From positions 40,324 to 104,323 of the forward strand of contig JAEEJK010000110.1 in NCBI GenBank assembly GCA_016281815.1: a stretch of DNA of 64,000 nt, written 5' to 3'. Origin of the DNA: Prevotella sp. (GTDB lineage Bacteria > Bacteroidota > Bacteroidia > Bacteroidales > Bacteroidaceae). Below the pieces are notes generated by a model that was given only the letters and a program-made list of their open reading frames with translations, was not told where the DNA came from and searched no databases. Position numbers and translations under genes: made by a program. Numbering within the stretch: position 1 is the first letter of the stretch; each line of letters begins with the position of its first letter. This document shows, in pieces, positions 40,270-52,064 of this stretch.

Positions 40270-41703
40270 TCATAAGGAAAGGCTCTTGAACAAATTCTCA
40301 AGGGTAAGATGGCGCTGTACTTGTCCGCTATATTTTCCAGACTTGATGCCGAAACTGGTAATGAAGGTAAGCATCAGTGACTTTTTAGTCTTTGTCTGGC
40401 GGAGGAAAGCCTCTATCTTGTTTTCAATATCTTCGCTGTCTGACTTCGTGATAGTATACTCTGAACGTGAAAACTTCATTTCGCAGATGTTGACTGTCTG
40501 GTCGGCACGGTCAATGATTAGGTCGATTTGTGCTCCTCGATGACCCTCTTCGGGCTTGCTAATCCAGCAACAGGCGCGGCTTTGCATACCTGAAATGCCA
40601 AGGCTCTGCTTGATTTGGCTTAGATGGTTGAGGCAGAGTATCTCAAAGGCATAGCCGCTCCATGCACGATATTTAGCACTGTAGAGCGAATTGGTCCAGA
40701 AAGTCTCATTCTGAAACTTGTTTTCGATGATATAATGGAAATGGAAAAGCGTGAAAGCATCCGTGAGTTGGAAAAGCACATCGCGTTTGGTCATACCAAA
40801 TGGGATATAACTGCGTATGAATCCACACTTCTCAAGTTCTTCCATCGTCATCGTGAATTTCTTGTTGTTGTTGAGGTTGGTGATTTGAAGCAACTGATTT
40901 CGTGTAAGCCCTTTCATCTTTTTTGCGAGAGCCTTGACGATGGTGATGTGGTCGCCTGCTTTCTTGAACAAGGAGCGATATAGGTTTTCAAATTCATTTC
41001 TCAGTTCTCCATTGGTAGCAAAAAACAGACGGTCGATATTCTGTGCTACACTCTCTTTAGGGGTCATCAGTGAATAATAGTAGGCTACTCCTCCCATCAC
41101 CATGTAGCATTCGGCAATTTCTTTCTTACGATAGCCAAAACCATAGGTCGTGAAATAGCGGCTGCTCTCCTCTAGGGTGAATGGCGCCACATAGACTTGA
41201 TGGGTTTTGCGGTTATGCAATCCACCTCTATTGTTGATAATGTTGTCAATCATCCATGAGGTGGCAGAACCGCAGACAATCAGTTTGATATTTTCTTGTC
41301 CGTCTGCCCATCCGTTCCAAAACCATTCCAATGCGGCGATGAATTTGGATCTGACGGTGTCCAACCATGGCAGTTCGTCGATAAAAACGATTTTCTTGCC
41401 TTTTGGAAGGTTCTCCAAATAATTTCGCAGTTCATCGAAGGCTTCTATCCATGAATGGGGCAGAGTGGCAGAGGGCCAAACCCTGCGCAGAGTAAAATAG
41501 AAATTGAACAATTGGTCTTTCATGCCTGCATTTTCCATTCCTGTCATTGAAAAACATGACTGATTGCCGATAACTTGTCTGATAAGGAACGTCTTGCCTA
41601 CACGCCGTCTTCCGTAAACGACGATGAATTCAGATTTCTCTGTGTCCAGGTAATCCCTTAAGAGTTGCACTTCCTGTTCTCTTCCTATCAGTATTTGTTT
41701 CAT
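40270..41703 (-). CDS. AAA ATPase with C-terminal DUF234/nuclease-like domain
   Basis: A 477-residue protein. Walker A GRRRVGKT (31-38), Walker B KKIVFIDELPWLD (about 120-132), and the sensor strand LIVCGSATSWM. The C terminus has RGAQIDLIIDR followed by VNICEMKFSR, a D...ExK pattern like PD-(D/E)xK nucleases in DUF234 proteins. Start ATG 41703 is 33 nt downstream of a perfect promoter. These single-gene ATPases are frequent in Bacteroidales and archaea; the function is not established. The array of inverted repeats upstream suggests tight or autogenous control. Confidence 0.85.
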   Translation of the reverse strand: MKQILIGREQEVQLLRDYLDTEKSEFIVVYGRRRVGKTFLIRQVIGNQSCFSMTGMENAGMKDQLFNFYFTLRRVWPSATLPHSWIEAFDELRNYLENLPKGKKIVFIDELPWLDTVRSKFIAALEWFWNGWADGQENIKLIVCGSATSWMIDNIINNRGGLHNRKTHQVYVAPFTLEESSRYFTTYGFGYRKKEIAECYMVMGGVAYYYSLMTPKESVAQNIDRLFFATNGELRNEFENLYRSLFKKAGDHITIVKALAKKMKGLTRNQLLQITNLNNNKKFTMTMEELEKCGFIRSYIPFGMTKRDVLFQLTDAFTLFHFHYIIENKFQNETFWTNSLYSAKYRAWSGYAFEILCLNHLSQIKQSLGISGMQSRACCWISKPEEGHRGAQIDLIIDRADQTVNICEMKFSRSEYTITKSDSEDIENKIEAFLRQTKTKKSLMLTFITSFGIKSGKYSGQVQRHLTLENLFKSLSL

Positions 41704-41736
41704 ATTTGTGTGTATTGTTGAGGTTGAAAACTGTTG

Positions 41737-41768
41737 CAAAGATATGAATAATCATTAATTTCAGCAAA
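41737..41768 (-). promoter_or_regulatory. Consensus promoter of the DUF234 ATPase gene
   Basis: On the minus strand: TTTG (41768-41765), 20 bp, TATCTTTG (41744-41737). The -33 box lies inside the first copy of the ATTTCAGCA repeat array. Confidence 0.85.
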
Positions 41769-41880
41769 TTTAATTTTCGAAAATTGCTGAAATGAGTTTT
41801 TTAAAATGTATTTCAGCAGATTTCAATAATGAAAACTGCTGAAATGATATCAGTAAAATGTTATTTCAGCAGTTTTCATT
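41757..41880. repeat. Operator-like array: five ATTTCAGCA half-sites forming overlapping inverted repeats
   Basis: ATTTCAGCAA (41758-41767) with TTGCTGAAAT (41784-41793); ATTTCAGCAG (41810-41819) with CTGCTGAAAT (41836-41845); and AATGAAAACTGCTGAAAT (41828-41845) with its exact complement at 41863-41880 (18 bp). The middle half-site can therefore pair with either neighbour. The array abuts and overlaps the ATPase promoter. Confidence 0.85.
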
Positions 41881-41932
41881 TATTGTCGCATGATTTATTT
41901 GGACGAGTTTTGACCAACACCATGTAGGTTTC

Positions 41933-42285
41933 CATGAATCGCGGGGGCGGGGAATTTGATACATTCATGCAAATAGGCTGTTGCCTATGCGGACGCGATA
42001 CATCGCGTCCCTACTGTGTGCCCTTTCATTTTAGTCTGCCGTTGTGAGGGTAGGGACGCGATGTATCGCGTCCGAAATAAATCTCCGACCTCCAGCCCTC
42101 CACCTTCCAATAATTCTCTGTACCTTTGTGTCTCTGTGTTGGAAAATGAATCACGGGGACGGGCTTGATACATTCATGGAAATAGGCTGTCGCCTATGCG
42201 GACGCGATACATCGCGTCCCTACAGTGTGCACTGTCATTTTAGTCTGCCGTTGTGAGGGTAGGGACGCGATGTATCGCGTTCGAA
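41933..42285. repeat. Two imperfect copies of a repeat unit of about 140 bp carrying paired GGACGCGAT palindromes
   Basis: Copy 1 (about 41933-42076) and copy 2 (about 42147-42285) share ATAGGCTGT.GCCTATGC, the palindrome GGACGCGATACATCGCGTCC, TTTAGTCTGCCGTTGTGAGG and a second palindrome. Palindromes are at 41991, 42054, 42200 and 42263; the period is 209 bp. A CTCTGTGTTGGAA repeat (42115-42148) lies between. No coding capacity recognised. Confidence 0.8.
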
Positions 42286-42318
42286 GATATCATAGAAAAA
42301 GTGAAGGATAAATCCAAA

Positions 42319-42366
42319 AACTTTTGTCCAAATCTATACTTTTTTGGATAGATTTGGACAAAAGTT
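42319..42366 (-). terminator. Intrinsic terminator of the alpha-glucuronidase gene
   Basis: An 18-19-bp perfect inverted repeat (AACTTTTGTCCAAATCTA, 42319-42336, with 42349-42366) begins 10 bp past the stop codon; read on the minus strand it ends in GTTTTTGG. Confidence 0.85.
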
Positions 42367-42376
42367 GATGCTTTGC

Positions 42377-44341
42377 TTACTTGTCGTAGCCGTAAGCGGG
42401 GTTCTCGTACATCGAGATGTTGATTTTATAGCGCATCATCTCGTCGAGATTGTGGATGGGATGCTCCACGTCATTGGGGATGGGGAGGTTGGAGAACTGC
42501 TGGAAATAGAGCAGGCAGGCATCGCGCCACCATACGGCGTCGCGGGTCTGGATGCGCAGTTTCCGCTGCACCTCGTCGAAGCGCTGTGCGTCCACATACG
42601 GCTTCATGTTGTCCCAGATGGTCAGGAACTGCCTCGTCTGATGCACGCCCTGGTTGTATTTGTGGCACAACTCATCCCAGAACGAGCGTCCGCTCTTCAT
42701 CTTATGGTTCCATGACACGTGATGGAACCAAGCCAGGAACTCCTCCGGGCAGGTGCTGATGTCGTTGAAACGGGCACTGAGGCCGGCGGGATATTGCTCC
42801 ACGGCGTTGCTGCCCTGACGGGTGCGGTCGAAGCCCAGTCCGATGGAGTCGGCACGGTGGTAATACTGTGGTGTCCAGTCACGCCGTATGCCGGGCACGT
42901 CGTACCAGGGTTCGGGACCGTAGTGGTGGCCACCGGCGAAGATATGGTGCAGGCCCAAGGGCATCATATAGTTGACGCAAGCCTCGTGGCTCTCGGTCAT
43001 CAACTGTGTCATCGGGCGCACGAGCCGCTCATCGTTGGAGAATGTCTGGCGCAACCACTCGTCGGCGATATACTCCGAGGTCAGCGTGGGGTCCCATGCA
43101 AGTCGGCCGAAAGCATACCAGTTGGCTTGTGCGAAGTGGTGGCCGCACCAGTTGGTGTCGGTTCCGATGTTGGCCACACCTGCCATCGCTTTCAGTTTGT
43201 TCGGCTGTACATAGGAGAAGAACTCCCTCCACATGGGTGCCAGGAACACCAGGTGGTTGGCGGCGCCGAGATATTCCTGCGTGATTTGGAACTCCACCAT
43301 CACGGGAGTCTTCTGGGCAGCGGTGAAAAGCGGACTGTATGGTTCGCGTGGCTGGAAGTCCACCGGACCGTTCTTCACTTGCAGGATGACGTTGTCGTGG
43401 AACTGTCCCTCGAGGGGCATGAATTCCTCATACGCCTGTCTTGCCCTGTCCTTGCTCTGCGGGTTGTAGACAAAGGCTCTCCACATCACGATGCCGCCAT
43501 GTTTGCGCAGGATGTCAGCCATCATGTTGGCTCCATCGGCATGGGTGCGCCCGAAGTCACACGGACCAGGCTCTCCCTCAGAGTTGGCTTTCACCAGGAA
43601 ACCGCCAAAGTCGGGTATCAGTTGATAGATCTCCGCCACCTTCTTCTTCCACCAGTCCACCACCTGTGGGTTCAGTGGGTCGGCAGTCTCCAGTCCGCCC
43701 AACTTGATGGGGGAGGCGAAATTGACGGAGAGATACACCTTGATGCCGTAGGGGCGCAGCCAACCTGCAATCTGCTTCACTTTTTGCAGGTTGTCGGTGG
43801 ACAGAGCCTCCGGCTTGGCGTTCACATTGTTGAGCACGGTACCGTTGATGCCGATGGAGGCGTTGGCACGTGCATAGTATTTCATTTTCTCGGCATCAGG
43901 AAATTGGAAAATGCTCTTCCCAGCGAATCCGCGTTCCACGGTGCCGTTCGGGTTGTCCCAATGGTTGAGGATGCGCAGTTCGTAGGCGGGCTTCTCGCTG
44001 ACGCTCAGGTTGCTGACATCCTTTCCCGTCTGCTGCAGTCTCAGCAGATGGAAGGCACCATAGAGCAGTCCGGCGTCATTGGATGCCTCGATGATGGTCT
44101 TGCCACCTTTCGAGGTGATGCTGAAGCCGTCCTTGGCGATTTTCTTCTGCTTCTTGAGCACCACAGCGCCTCCCAGCCAATGCTGTTTCAGTTCGTCCAT
44201 GGCGGCGCATTTCACTCCGGTCACGTTGCTATTGCCCTGCTTGTCGAAACGCAGCCACAGGGCGCTGCCGTCTTCTGCGCCCGCTGTCGTGGCGGCGCTC
44301 AACAAGATGGCTGTCATCAAAGTATAAAAGAAGAATTTCAT
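42377..44341 (-). CDS. GH67 alpha-glucuronidase
   Basis: A 654-residue enzyme removing (4-O-methyl)glucuronic acid from xylan oligosaccharides. Signal peptide about 1-22. An N-terminal accessory domain (about 25-115) precedes the barrel. GH67 signatures: GKSIFQFPDAE, YARANASIGINGTVLNNVN, VKANSEGEPGP (catalytic acid Glu) and MVEFQITQEYLG. A single xylan gene with no other xylanase in the window. The start codon directly abuts an AATTAAGAATTA repeat, so the ribosome-binding region is repeat-derived. Confidence 0.9.
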   Translation of the reverse strand: MKFFFYTLMTAILLSAATTAGAEDGSALWLRFDKQGNSNVTGVKCAAMDELKQHWLGGAVVLKKQKKIAKDGFSITSKGGKTIIEASNDAGLLYGAFHLLRLQQTGKDVSNLSVSEKPAYELRILNHWDNPNGTVERGFAGKSIFQFPDAEKMKYYARANASIGINGTVLNNVNAKPEALSTDNLQKVKQIAGWLRPYGIKVYLSVNFASPIKLGGLETADPLNPQVVDWWKKKVAEIYQLIPDFGGFLVKANSEGEPGPCDFGRTHADGANMMADILRKHGGIVMWRAFVYNPQSKDRARQAYEEFMPLEGQFHDNVILQVKNGPVDFQPREPYSPLFTAAQKTPVMVEFQITQEYLGAANHLVFLAPMWREFFSYVQPNKLKAMAGVANIGTDTNWCGHHFAQANWYAFGRLAWDPTLTSEYIADEWLRQTFSNDERLVRPMTQLMTESHEACVNYMMPLGLHHIFAGGHHYGPEPWYDVPGIRRDWTPQYYHRADSIGLGFDRTRQGSNAVEQYPAGLSARFNDISTCPEEFLAWFHHVSWNHKMKSGRSFWDELCHKYNQGVHQTRQFLTIWDNMKPYVDAQRFDEVQRKLRIQTRDAVWWRDACLLYFQQFSNLPIPNDVEHPIHNLDEMMRYKINISMYENPAYGYDK

Positions 44342-44344
44342 TTA

Positions 44345-44400
44345 AGAATTAAGGAATAAGAATTAAGAATTAAGGATTAAGGATTAAGAATTATGATTAC
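44345..44400. repeat. AATTAAGAATTA-type repeat upstream of the alpha-glucuronidase gene
   Basis: Seven or so AATTAAGGA/AATTAAGAA units, ending AAGAATTATGATTAC exactly like the copy at 39231-39272. Confidence 0.75.
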
Positions 44401-44424
44401 CATATTTTAAAGGCTTTCTAATCA

Positions 44425-44575
44425 TGAGTAACTATTCAGCGAATCATCATTTGGAGTGCCCTGACGGGCAGAAATGGTAAAAAAATGAATAAAGAAATGG
44501 TAATAAAAATATTTTCTTATACATTTTCTTAAAATTTCTCGCCGTTAGGCGACTACCTTTGCTATTCGCTGAATA
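44425..44575. repeat. Two copies of an ATTCGCTGAATAG motif in opposite orientation
   Basis: CTATTCAGCGAAT (about 44427-44439) and CTATTCGCTGAATAG (44562-44576, itself a small hairpin). A further TTCGCTGAATAG lies at about 55451. A TACCTTTG box at 44554-44561 precedes the second copy but no gene follows on that strand. Confidence 0.5.
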
Positions 44576-44611
44576 GATACAATCATGATTTCTATTTATA
44601 GATAAACATGA

Positions 44612-44734
44612 AACTCTGTATCTCTGTATCTCTGTGTTGAAATTTTTATTGATAACCATGAATCTCTGTATCTCTATGTTGAATTTTTAATGATAACCAT
44701 GAATCTCTGTATCTCTGTATCTCTGTGTTGAATT
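44612..44734. repeat. Three tandem copies (about 46 bp) of the CTCTGTGTTGAA repeat
   Basis: TGATAA.CATGAA.CTCTGTAT followed by CTCTGTGTTGAA recurs three times up to the stop codon of the chromate transporter gene. Same family as at 3413, 30017, 42115 and 50197. Confidence 0.75.
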
Positions 44735-45310
44735 TTAATACAGCAGGAGCAATCCGGCGAAACCGGCGAAGAGGAGCATGATGATGGGATTGACTTTCAT
44801 CACCTTGGTGCCCACCCATGTGGCGAAGAAGATGGCGACGCTGATCCAGAAATGCCACGGGTTGTCGCTGGGGGTGGAGAAGTTCTCCTTGTTCATCAGC
44901 AACAGGGCGGCGGCGGCCAGCAAACCCACCACGGCGGGGCGAAGTCCGGCAAAAATGCTCTCGATGAGCGGGGTGTGCATGTATTTGAGAAACAGCCTCG
45001 CGATGAGGATCATCAGGATGAAGGAGGGGAGCACCAGCGCCAGGGTGGCCGTCGCACTGCCCAGTATCGCCATGGTGTGCCCCATCCCTGCGTTCTGCAC
45101 TGCCGTGAAACCACAGTAGGTGGCGGAGTTGATGCCGATGGGACCAGGGGTCATCTGACTGATGGCCACGATGTTGGTGAACTCCGCCGATGTCATCCAC
45201 CCATGGTGGTAGACCACCTCGGTCTGGATGAGCGACAACATGCCGTAGCCGCCGCCGAAACCGAAAAGGCCTATCTCGAAGAAGGTGATGAACAGCGTGA
45301 GGAAGATCAT
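44735..45310 (-). CDS. Chromate transporter, second half-size subunit
   Basis: A 191-residue membrane protein of the CHR family (FGFGGGYGMLSLIQTEVV near the N terminus, then ISQMTPGPIGINSATY). Half-size CHR proteins occur as gene pairs and are thought to form an anion antiporter. Its start overlaps the partner gene by 4 nt. Its stop is immediately followed by tandem repeats. Confidence 0.88.
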   Translation of the reverse strand: MIFLTLFITFFEIGLFGFGGGYGMLSLIQTEVVYHHGWMTSAEFTNIVAISQMTPGPIGINSATYCGFTAVQNAGMGHTMAILGSATATLALVLPSFILMILIARLFLKYMHTPLIESIFAGLRPAVVGLLAAAALLLMNKENFSTPSDNPWHFWISVAIFFATWVGTKVMKVNPIIMLLFAGFAGLLLLY

Positions 45311-45855
45311 TTCTCAGTGGGTTTTACGAGTTTTCCATACAGGTAGCCGCCTACGCCCGCAGCAAGGATCACCACCACGGGGTTGACACGCATCAGCCAT
45401 ATCGCCAATGCACCGGCAATGGGTATCCAGCAGTTGGCCAGCGAGATTTTCGCGCTGCGTGCCAGACTGAAGGTGGGGGCGGCGATGAGCGCCACCACGG
45501 CAGGTCGGATGCCGCGGAAGATGGCCTCCACCACGGGGTTGTCCTGGAAATTGGCGAAGAACATCGCGATGAGCAGGATGATGATGAACGAGGGGAGGGC
45601 GGTGCCCAAAGCGGAGCAGATGGCGCCGGGCAACCGCCGTTTCTTGTAGCCGATGAACACGCTCATGTTGATGGCGAACACACCCGGACAACTCTGCGCG
45701 ATGGCGATGATGTCGAGGAATTCCTCTTTGGTGAGCCATCTGTGCTTGTCGACCACCTCAGATTCTATCAGCGGAATCATGGCATACCCCCCACCGATGG
45801 TGAAACCACCGATGCGGAAGAATGTCCTGAAACTATCCCAATAGAACTTGTCCAT
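45307..45855 (-). CDS. Chromate transporter, first half-size subunit
   Basis: A 182-residue CHR-family membrane protein (GGFTIGGGYAMIPLIESEVV, IAQSCPGVFAINMSVF). Paralogous to the following gene and translationally coupled to it. It starts only 7 bp after purL ends, so it is probably read from the purL transcript. Whether it moves chromate, sulfate or another anion is unknown. Confidence 0.88.
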   Translation of the reverse strand: MDKFYWDSFRTFFRIGGFTIGGGYAMIPLIESEVVDKHRWLTKEEFLDIIAIAQSCPGVFAINMSVFIGYKKRRLPGAICSALGTALPSFIIILLIAMFFANFQDNPVVEAIFRGIRPAVVALIAAPTFSLARSAKISLANCWIPIAGALAIWLMRVNPVVVILAAGVGGYLYGKLVKPTEK

Positions 45856-45862
45856 AGTCGGG

Positions 45863-49582
<3,720 letters not shown>

Positions 49583-49602
49583 ATTCTTCGTTGATTATTG
49601 TG

Positions 49603-49610
49603 CAAAGGTA
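49603..49610 (-). promoter_or_regulatory. -7 box for purL, within a duplicated repeat
   Basis: Minus strand TACCTTTG, 20 nt before the purL ATG. A TTTG lies 23 bp upstream, slightly long. The identical box occurs again at 49754-49761 in the second repeat copy. Confidence 0.55.
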
Positions 49611-49811
49611 GTGCAAAATTCCGATTTAGCGAGCAAAAAGCAAAGTTATTTGCTTTTTCGAGCGTTAGGAATTTATCTAAACCGAGCGGAAAGCAAAGCA
49701 AAAGAGAAACTTTTTGCTTTCTTTCCCGAGGTGCAGCCTACCTTCGACTATGTCAAAGGTAGTGCAAAATTCCGATTTAGCGAGCAAAAAGCAAAGTTGT
49801 TTGCTTTTTCG
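49603..49811. repeat. Direct repeat of 58 bp upstream of purL
   Basis: 49603-49660 and 49754-49811 differ at one base (GTTATT versus GTTGTT). Each carries TACCTTTG on the minus strand plus AGCAAAAAGCAAAG. The segment between has a decayed relative (49684-49730). Confidence 0.85.
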
Positions 49812-50224
49812 GGCACAGAGTTATTCTTATTCTCTTCAAGTTCCGCTAATTGAAAATTACTATAAATCAGATAGTTTGATATTTTTTCATCCTTTTTGAG
49901 AAACGCTTGCGTTTTTTATTATTTCATCAACGCTGAAAATGTTTTTATATTTTTTTCTTCCTTTTTTATTATCTCTGAGCAACAGGGTGCACACCAACTG
50001 ATATGGAGAGAAGATCAAAAACCGCTTCGCTTCGGAAAAAAGAAGAAAAACATTTTTGGATGCCGTTCGGTAAACGCTGCTGCTTGCGAAAAAACGCCAA
50101 GGCGTTCGCAAAAAGGGCGAAAAAGAAGTGTGGCTTAAAAGATTGATCGTGAGGCATTGAATATCAGTATTTTCAAAACTTGCGGAAGTTGAATTATTCT
50201 CTGTATCTCTGAAACTCTGTGTTG
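49812..50224. other. AT-rich intergenic DNA without a recognisable gene
   Basis: Short frames on both strands are low-complexity and overlap. It holds a small stem AAACG-CTTG-CGTTT followed by T (49900-49918, plus-strand terminator-like), a stem TTGCGAA...GGCGTTCGCAA (about 50086-50111) and a CTCTGTGTTGAA repeat (50197-50226). Confidence 0.5.
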
Positions 50225-50338
50225 AAAAAAAATTGGGGCAGTTGATCATTCAACTGCCCCATAAGCCCTCTGTCGGATAGATATGGCATTAACTCTTTTA
50301 GAGGGCAGATGTTGTTGCCATAAAGGGTTGGGTTTTAT
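50225..50338 (-). ncRNA. Candidate small RNA with pseudoknot-type pairing and intrinsic terminator
   Basis: A promoter (50375-50345) is followed by about 115 nt with no open frame, ending at a perfect terminator. On the minus strand TATGGCA (50322-50316), GCCCTCT (50306-50300), TGCCATA (50288-50282) and AGAGGGC (50271-50265) occur in the order A-B-A'-B', so two exact 7-bp stems interlock as an H-type pseudoknot. It lies beyond the CvfB-like gene on the same strand but has its own promoter. No match to SRP RNA or tmRNA was seen; relation to known Bacteroidales RNAs is untested. Confidence 0.6.
50235..50260 (-). terminator. Intrinsic terminator of the candidate small RNA
   Basis: GGGGCAGTTGA pairs with TCAACTGCCCC (11 bp, 4-nt loop); on the minus strand it is followed by AATTTTTTTT. 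Confidence 0.9.
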
Positions 50339-50344
50339 CAGTCG

Positions 50345-50375
50345 CAAAAGTAGGAAATAATATTATCTGGTCAAA
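50345..50375 (-). promoter_or_regulatory. Promoter of the candidate small RNA
   Basis: Minus strand TTTG (50375-50372), 19 bp, TACTTTTG (50352-50345): consensus boxes at consensus spacing with no coding gene downstream. Confidence 0.8.
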
Positions 50376-50469
50376 GGAAATGAAGAAAAACTTTATAAAA
50401 ATACACTTTTTGGCGACGCTTTTACTGTTTTTGGTGATTGGGGGTTGGAAAGAACATAGGGGAGACCGT

Positions 50470-51312
50470 TCAGGGATGTGTGGTCAGCCTGATTCCTTCC
50501 TCAGTGATGACGATGACATGGCGGCGGTAAAGGTCGCCGATGGCGCGTTTGAAGGTCTTCTTGCTCACATTGAAAATGTCTTTGATGATGTCTGGGTCGG
50601 TCTTGTCTCCGTAAGGGCAAAAACCGTTGTGGGCGATGAGGTAGTCGGTGAGCGTGTCGGCAAAGTCTTTTGTCTGCTGCCGTCCCGATGGTTGGAGCTT
50701 CACGTCGATTTTCCCGTCCTCTCTCACCTGGTCGATGTATCCTCTCAACCTGTCACCGGTTCGTATCTCCTTGAAAATCTGGTTGTTGTAGACCAACCCC
50801 TGATAGGCGTTGTCGATAATGACCTTGAATCCCATATCCGTCTTCTGCCATACGAGCAAGTCGACTGCCTCGTTGTGATAGTAGTCGGCGCGCTCCTTGC
50901 TGAGATACCTTTCCACCCTGGCTGACGCCACGATGCGGTAACTCTCTTCGTCGATGTGGACATGGACGATGTGGTGGCTGCCGCTTTCCATCTTTTTCTT
51001 TTGTTCACTGAAGGGACAGAAGAGGTCCTTCATCAGTCCCCAGTCGAGGAATGCCCCATATTGGTTGACCCACGCCACGCGTAGGAAACCAAACTCGCCC
51101 ACTTTCACGAGAGGCCTTTCTGTGGTGGCGATGAGCCGTTCGTCTTGGTCGAGATAGACAAACACATTGAGTTCATCGCCAGGTTTGGCATTCTGTGGCA
51201 CATATCTTGTGGGCAGCAGGATCTCACCTTCGTCATATCCGTCGAGATAGAGGCCAAAATCAACCTCTTTTGTTACACGGAGTTTGTTGTAGTCGCCTAA
51301 TTTGATGTTCAT
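50470..51312 (-). CDS. CvfB/YitL-like S1-domain RNA-binding protein
   Basis: A 280-residue protein with successive OB/S1-type folds (about 5-60, 70-130 and 140-215: [43 protein letters not shown]) and a C-terminal winged helix (about 220-280, [19 protein letters not shown]). This is the CvfB layout; in Staphylococcus it regulates virulence and binds RNA. Start overlaps the upstream ABC gene by 4 nt (ATGA). Confidence 0.88.
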   Translation of the reverse strand: MNIKLGDYNKLRVTKEVDFGLYLDGYDEGEILLPTRYVPQNAKPGDELNVFVYLDQDERLIATTERPLVKVGEFGFLRVAWVNQYGAFLDWGLMKDLFCPFSEQKKKMESGSHHIVHVHIDEESYRIVASARVERYLSKERADYYHNEAVDLLVWQKTDMGFKVIIDNAYQGLVYNNQIFKEIRTGDRLRGYIDQVREDGKIDVKLQPSGRQQTKDFADTLTDYLIAHNGFCPYGDKTDPDIIKDIFNVSKKTFKRAIGDLYRRHVIVITEEGIRLTTHP

Positions 51313-52028
51313 GGCAGGGATGGATTAGATGATGTGTTCTCGTTGTTCTCGTTGATCTCGTTGTTCTCATTGATCTCATTGACGATTTGTCCGTCCTTGA
51401 GATGGATGGTGCGGTCGGTGATGGCGGCGAGTCCCTCGTCGTGTGTGACGATGACGAAAGTCATGCCATAGCGGTCGCGAAGGTCGAAGAAGAGTTGGTG
51501 CAGTTCGGTCTTGTTTTTGGAATCGAGACTTCCTGACGGTTCATCAGCGAGGATGACCGACGGTTCGTTGATGAGGGCGCGTGCCACGGCCACCCGCTGT
51601 TTTTCTCCGCCGGAGAGTTGGTTGGGCTTATGGTTGGCGCGGTCGGTCAGCCCCATGAACTCCAGCAGTTCGGTAGCCTTTGCCTTGGCGGTGGCTGTGG
51701 ATTTCCCTGCGATGTATGCTGGTATCATGATGTTCTCCATGGCGGTGAACTCTGGCAGCAGTTGGTGGAATTGGAAGACAAATCCCACATGCAGGTTGCG
51801 GAATTCTGACAGGCGGTTGGAGGAGAGCGACTGCACATCGGTGTTGTCGATGATGACCTGTCCGCTGTCAGGACGGTCGAGTGTGCCGATGATCTGCAGC
51901 AGGGTGGTCTTGCCGGCACCGCTGGGTCCTACAATGCTCACAATCTCTCCTTTGTTGATATGGAGGGTGATGCCTTTGAGCACTTTCAGTTGTCCGAAAC
52001 TCTTGGTGATGTCTTTGATGTCTATCAT
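51309..52028 (-). CDS. LolD-like ABC transporter ATP-binding protein
   Basis: A 239-residue ATPase: Walker [10 protein letters not shown], signature [15 protein letters not shown], Walker [10 protein letters not shown], switch His in VIVTHD. The sequence fits the LolD/MacB group that extracts lipoproteins from the inner membrane or drives mechanotransmission. No permease gene is adjacent. The C terminus carries an acidic NEINEN repeat (about 217-230) encoded by a short tandem DNA repeat near 51339-51385, not part of the fold. Confidence 0.88.
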   Translation of the reverse strand: MIDIKDITKSFGQLKVLKGITLHINKGEIVSIVGPSGAGKTTLLQIIGTLDRPDSGQVIIDNTDVQSLSSNRLSEFRNLHVGFVFQFHQLLPEFTAMENIMIPAYIAGKSTATAKAKATELLEFMGLTDRANHKPNQLSGGEKQRVAVARALINEPSVILADEPSGSLDSKNKTELHQLFFDLRDRYGMTFVIVTHDEGLAAITDRTIHLKDGQIVNEINENNEINENNENTSSNPSLP

Positions 52029-52064
52029 AGAATGACGTTTTTAGTTGGATGAACAGGAATCCCT

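Noticed and set aside
41933..42285. CRISPR array
   Set aside because: The repeats are palindromic pairs in two long imperfect copies, without regular spacers, and no cas genes are present.
42719..44359. Open frame of 546 codons on the plus strand
   Set aside because: It is exactly antisense to the GH67 gene, which has clear family motifs; the plus-strand frame is a product of codon bias.
50225..50338. Riboswitch controlling a downstream gene
   Set aside because: Transcription ends at a strong terminator and the next genes on that strand (purL side) are about 640 bp away with their own promoter boxes.
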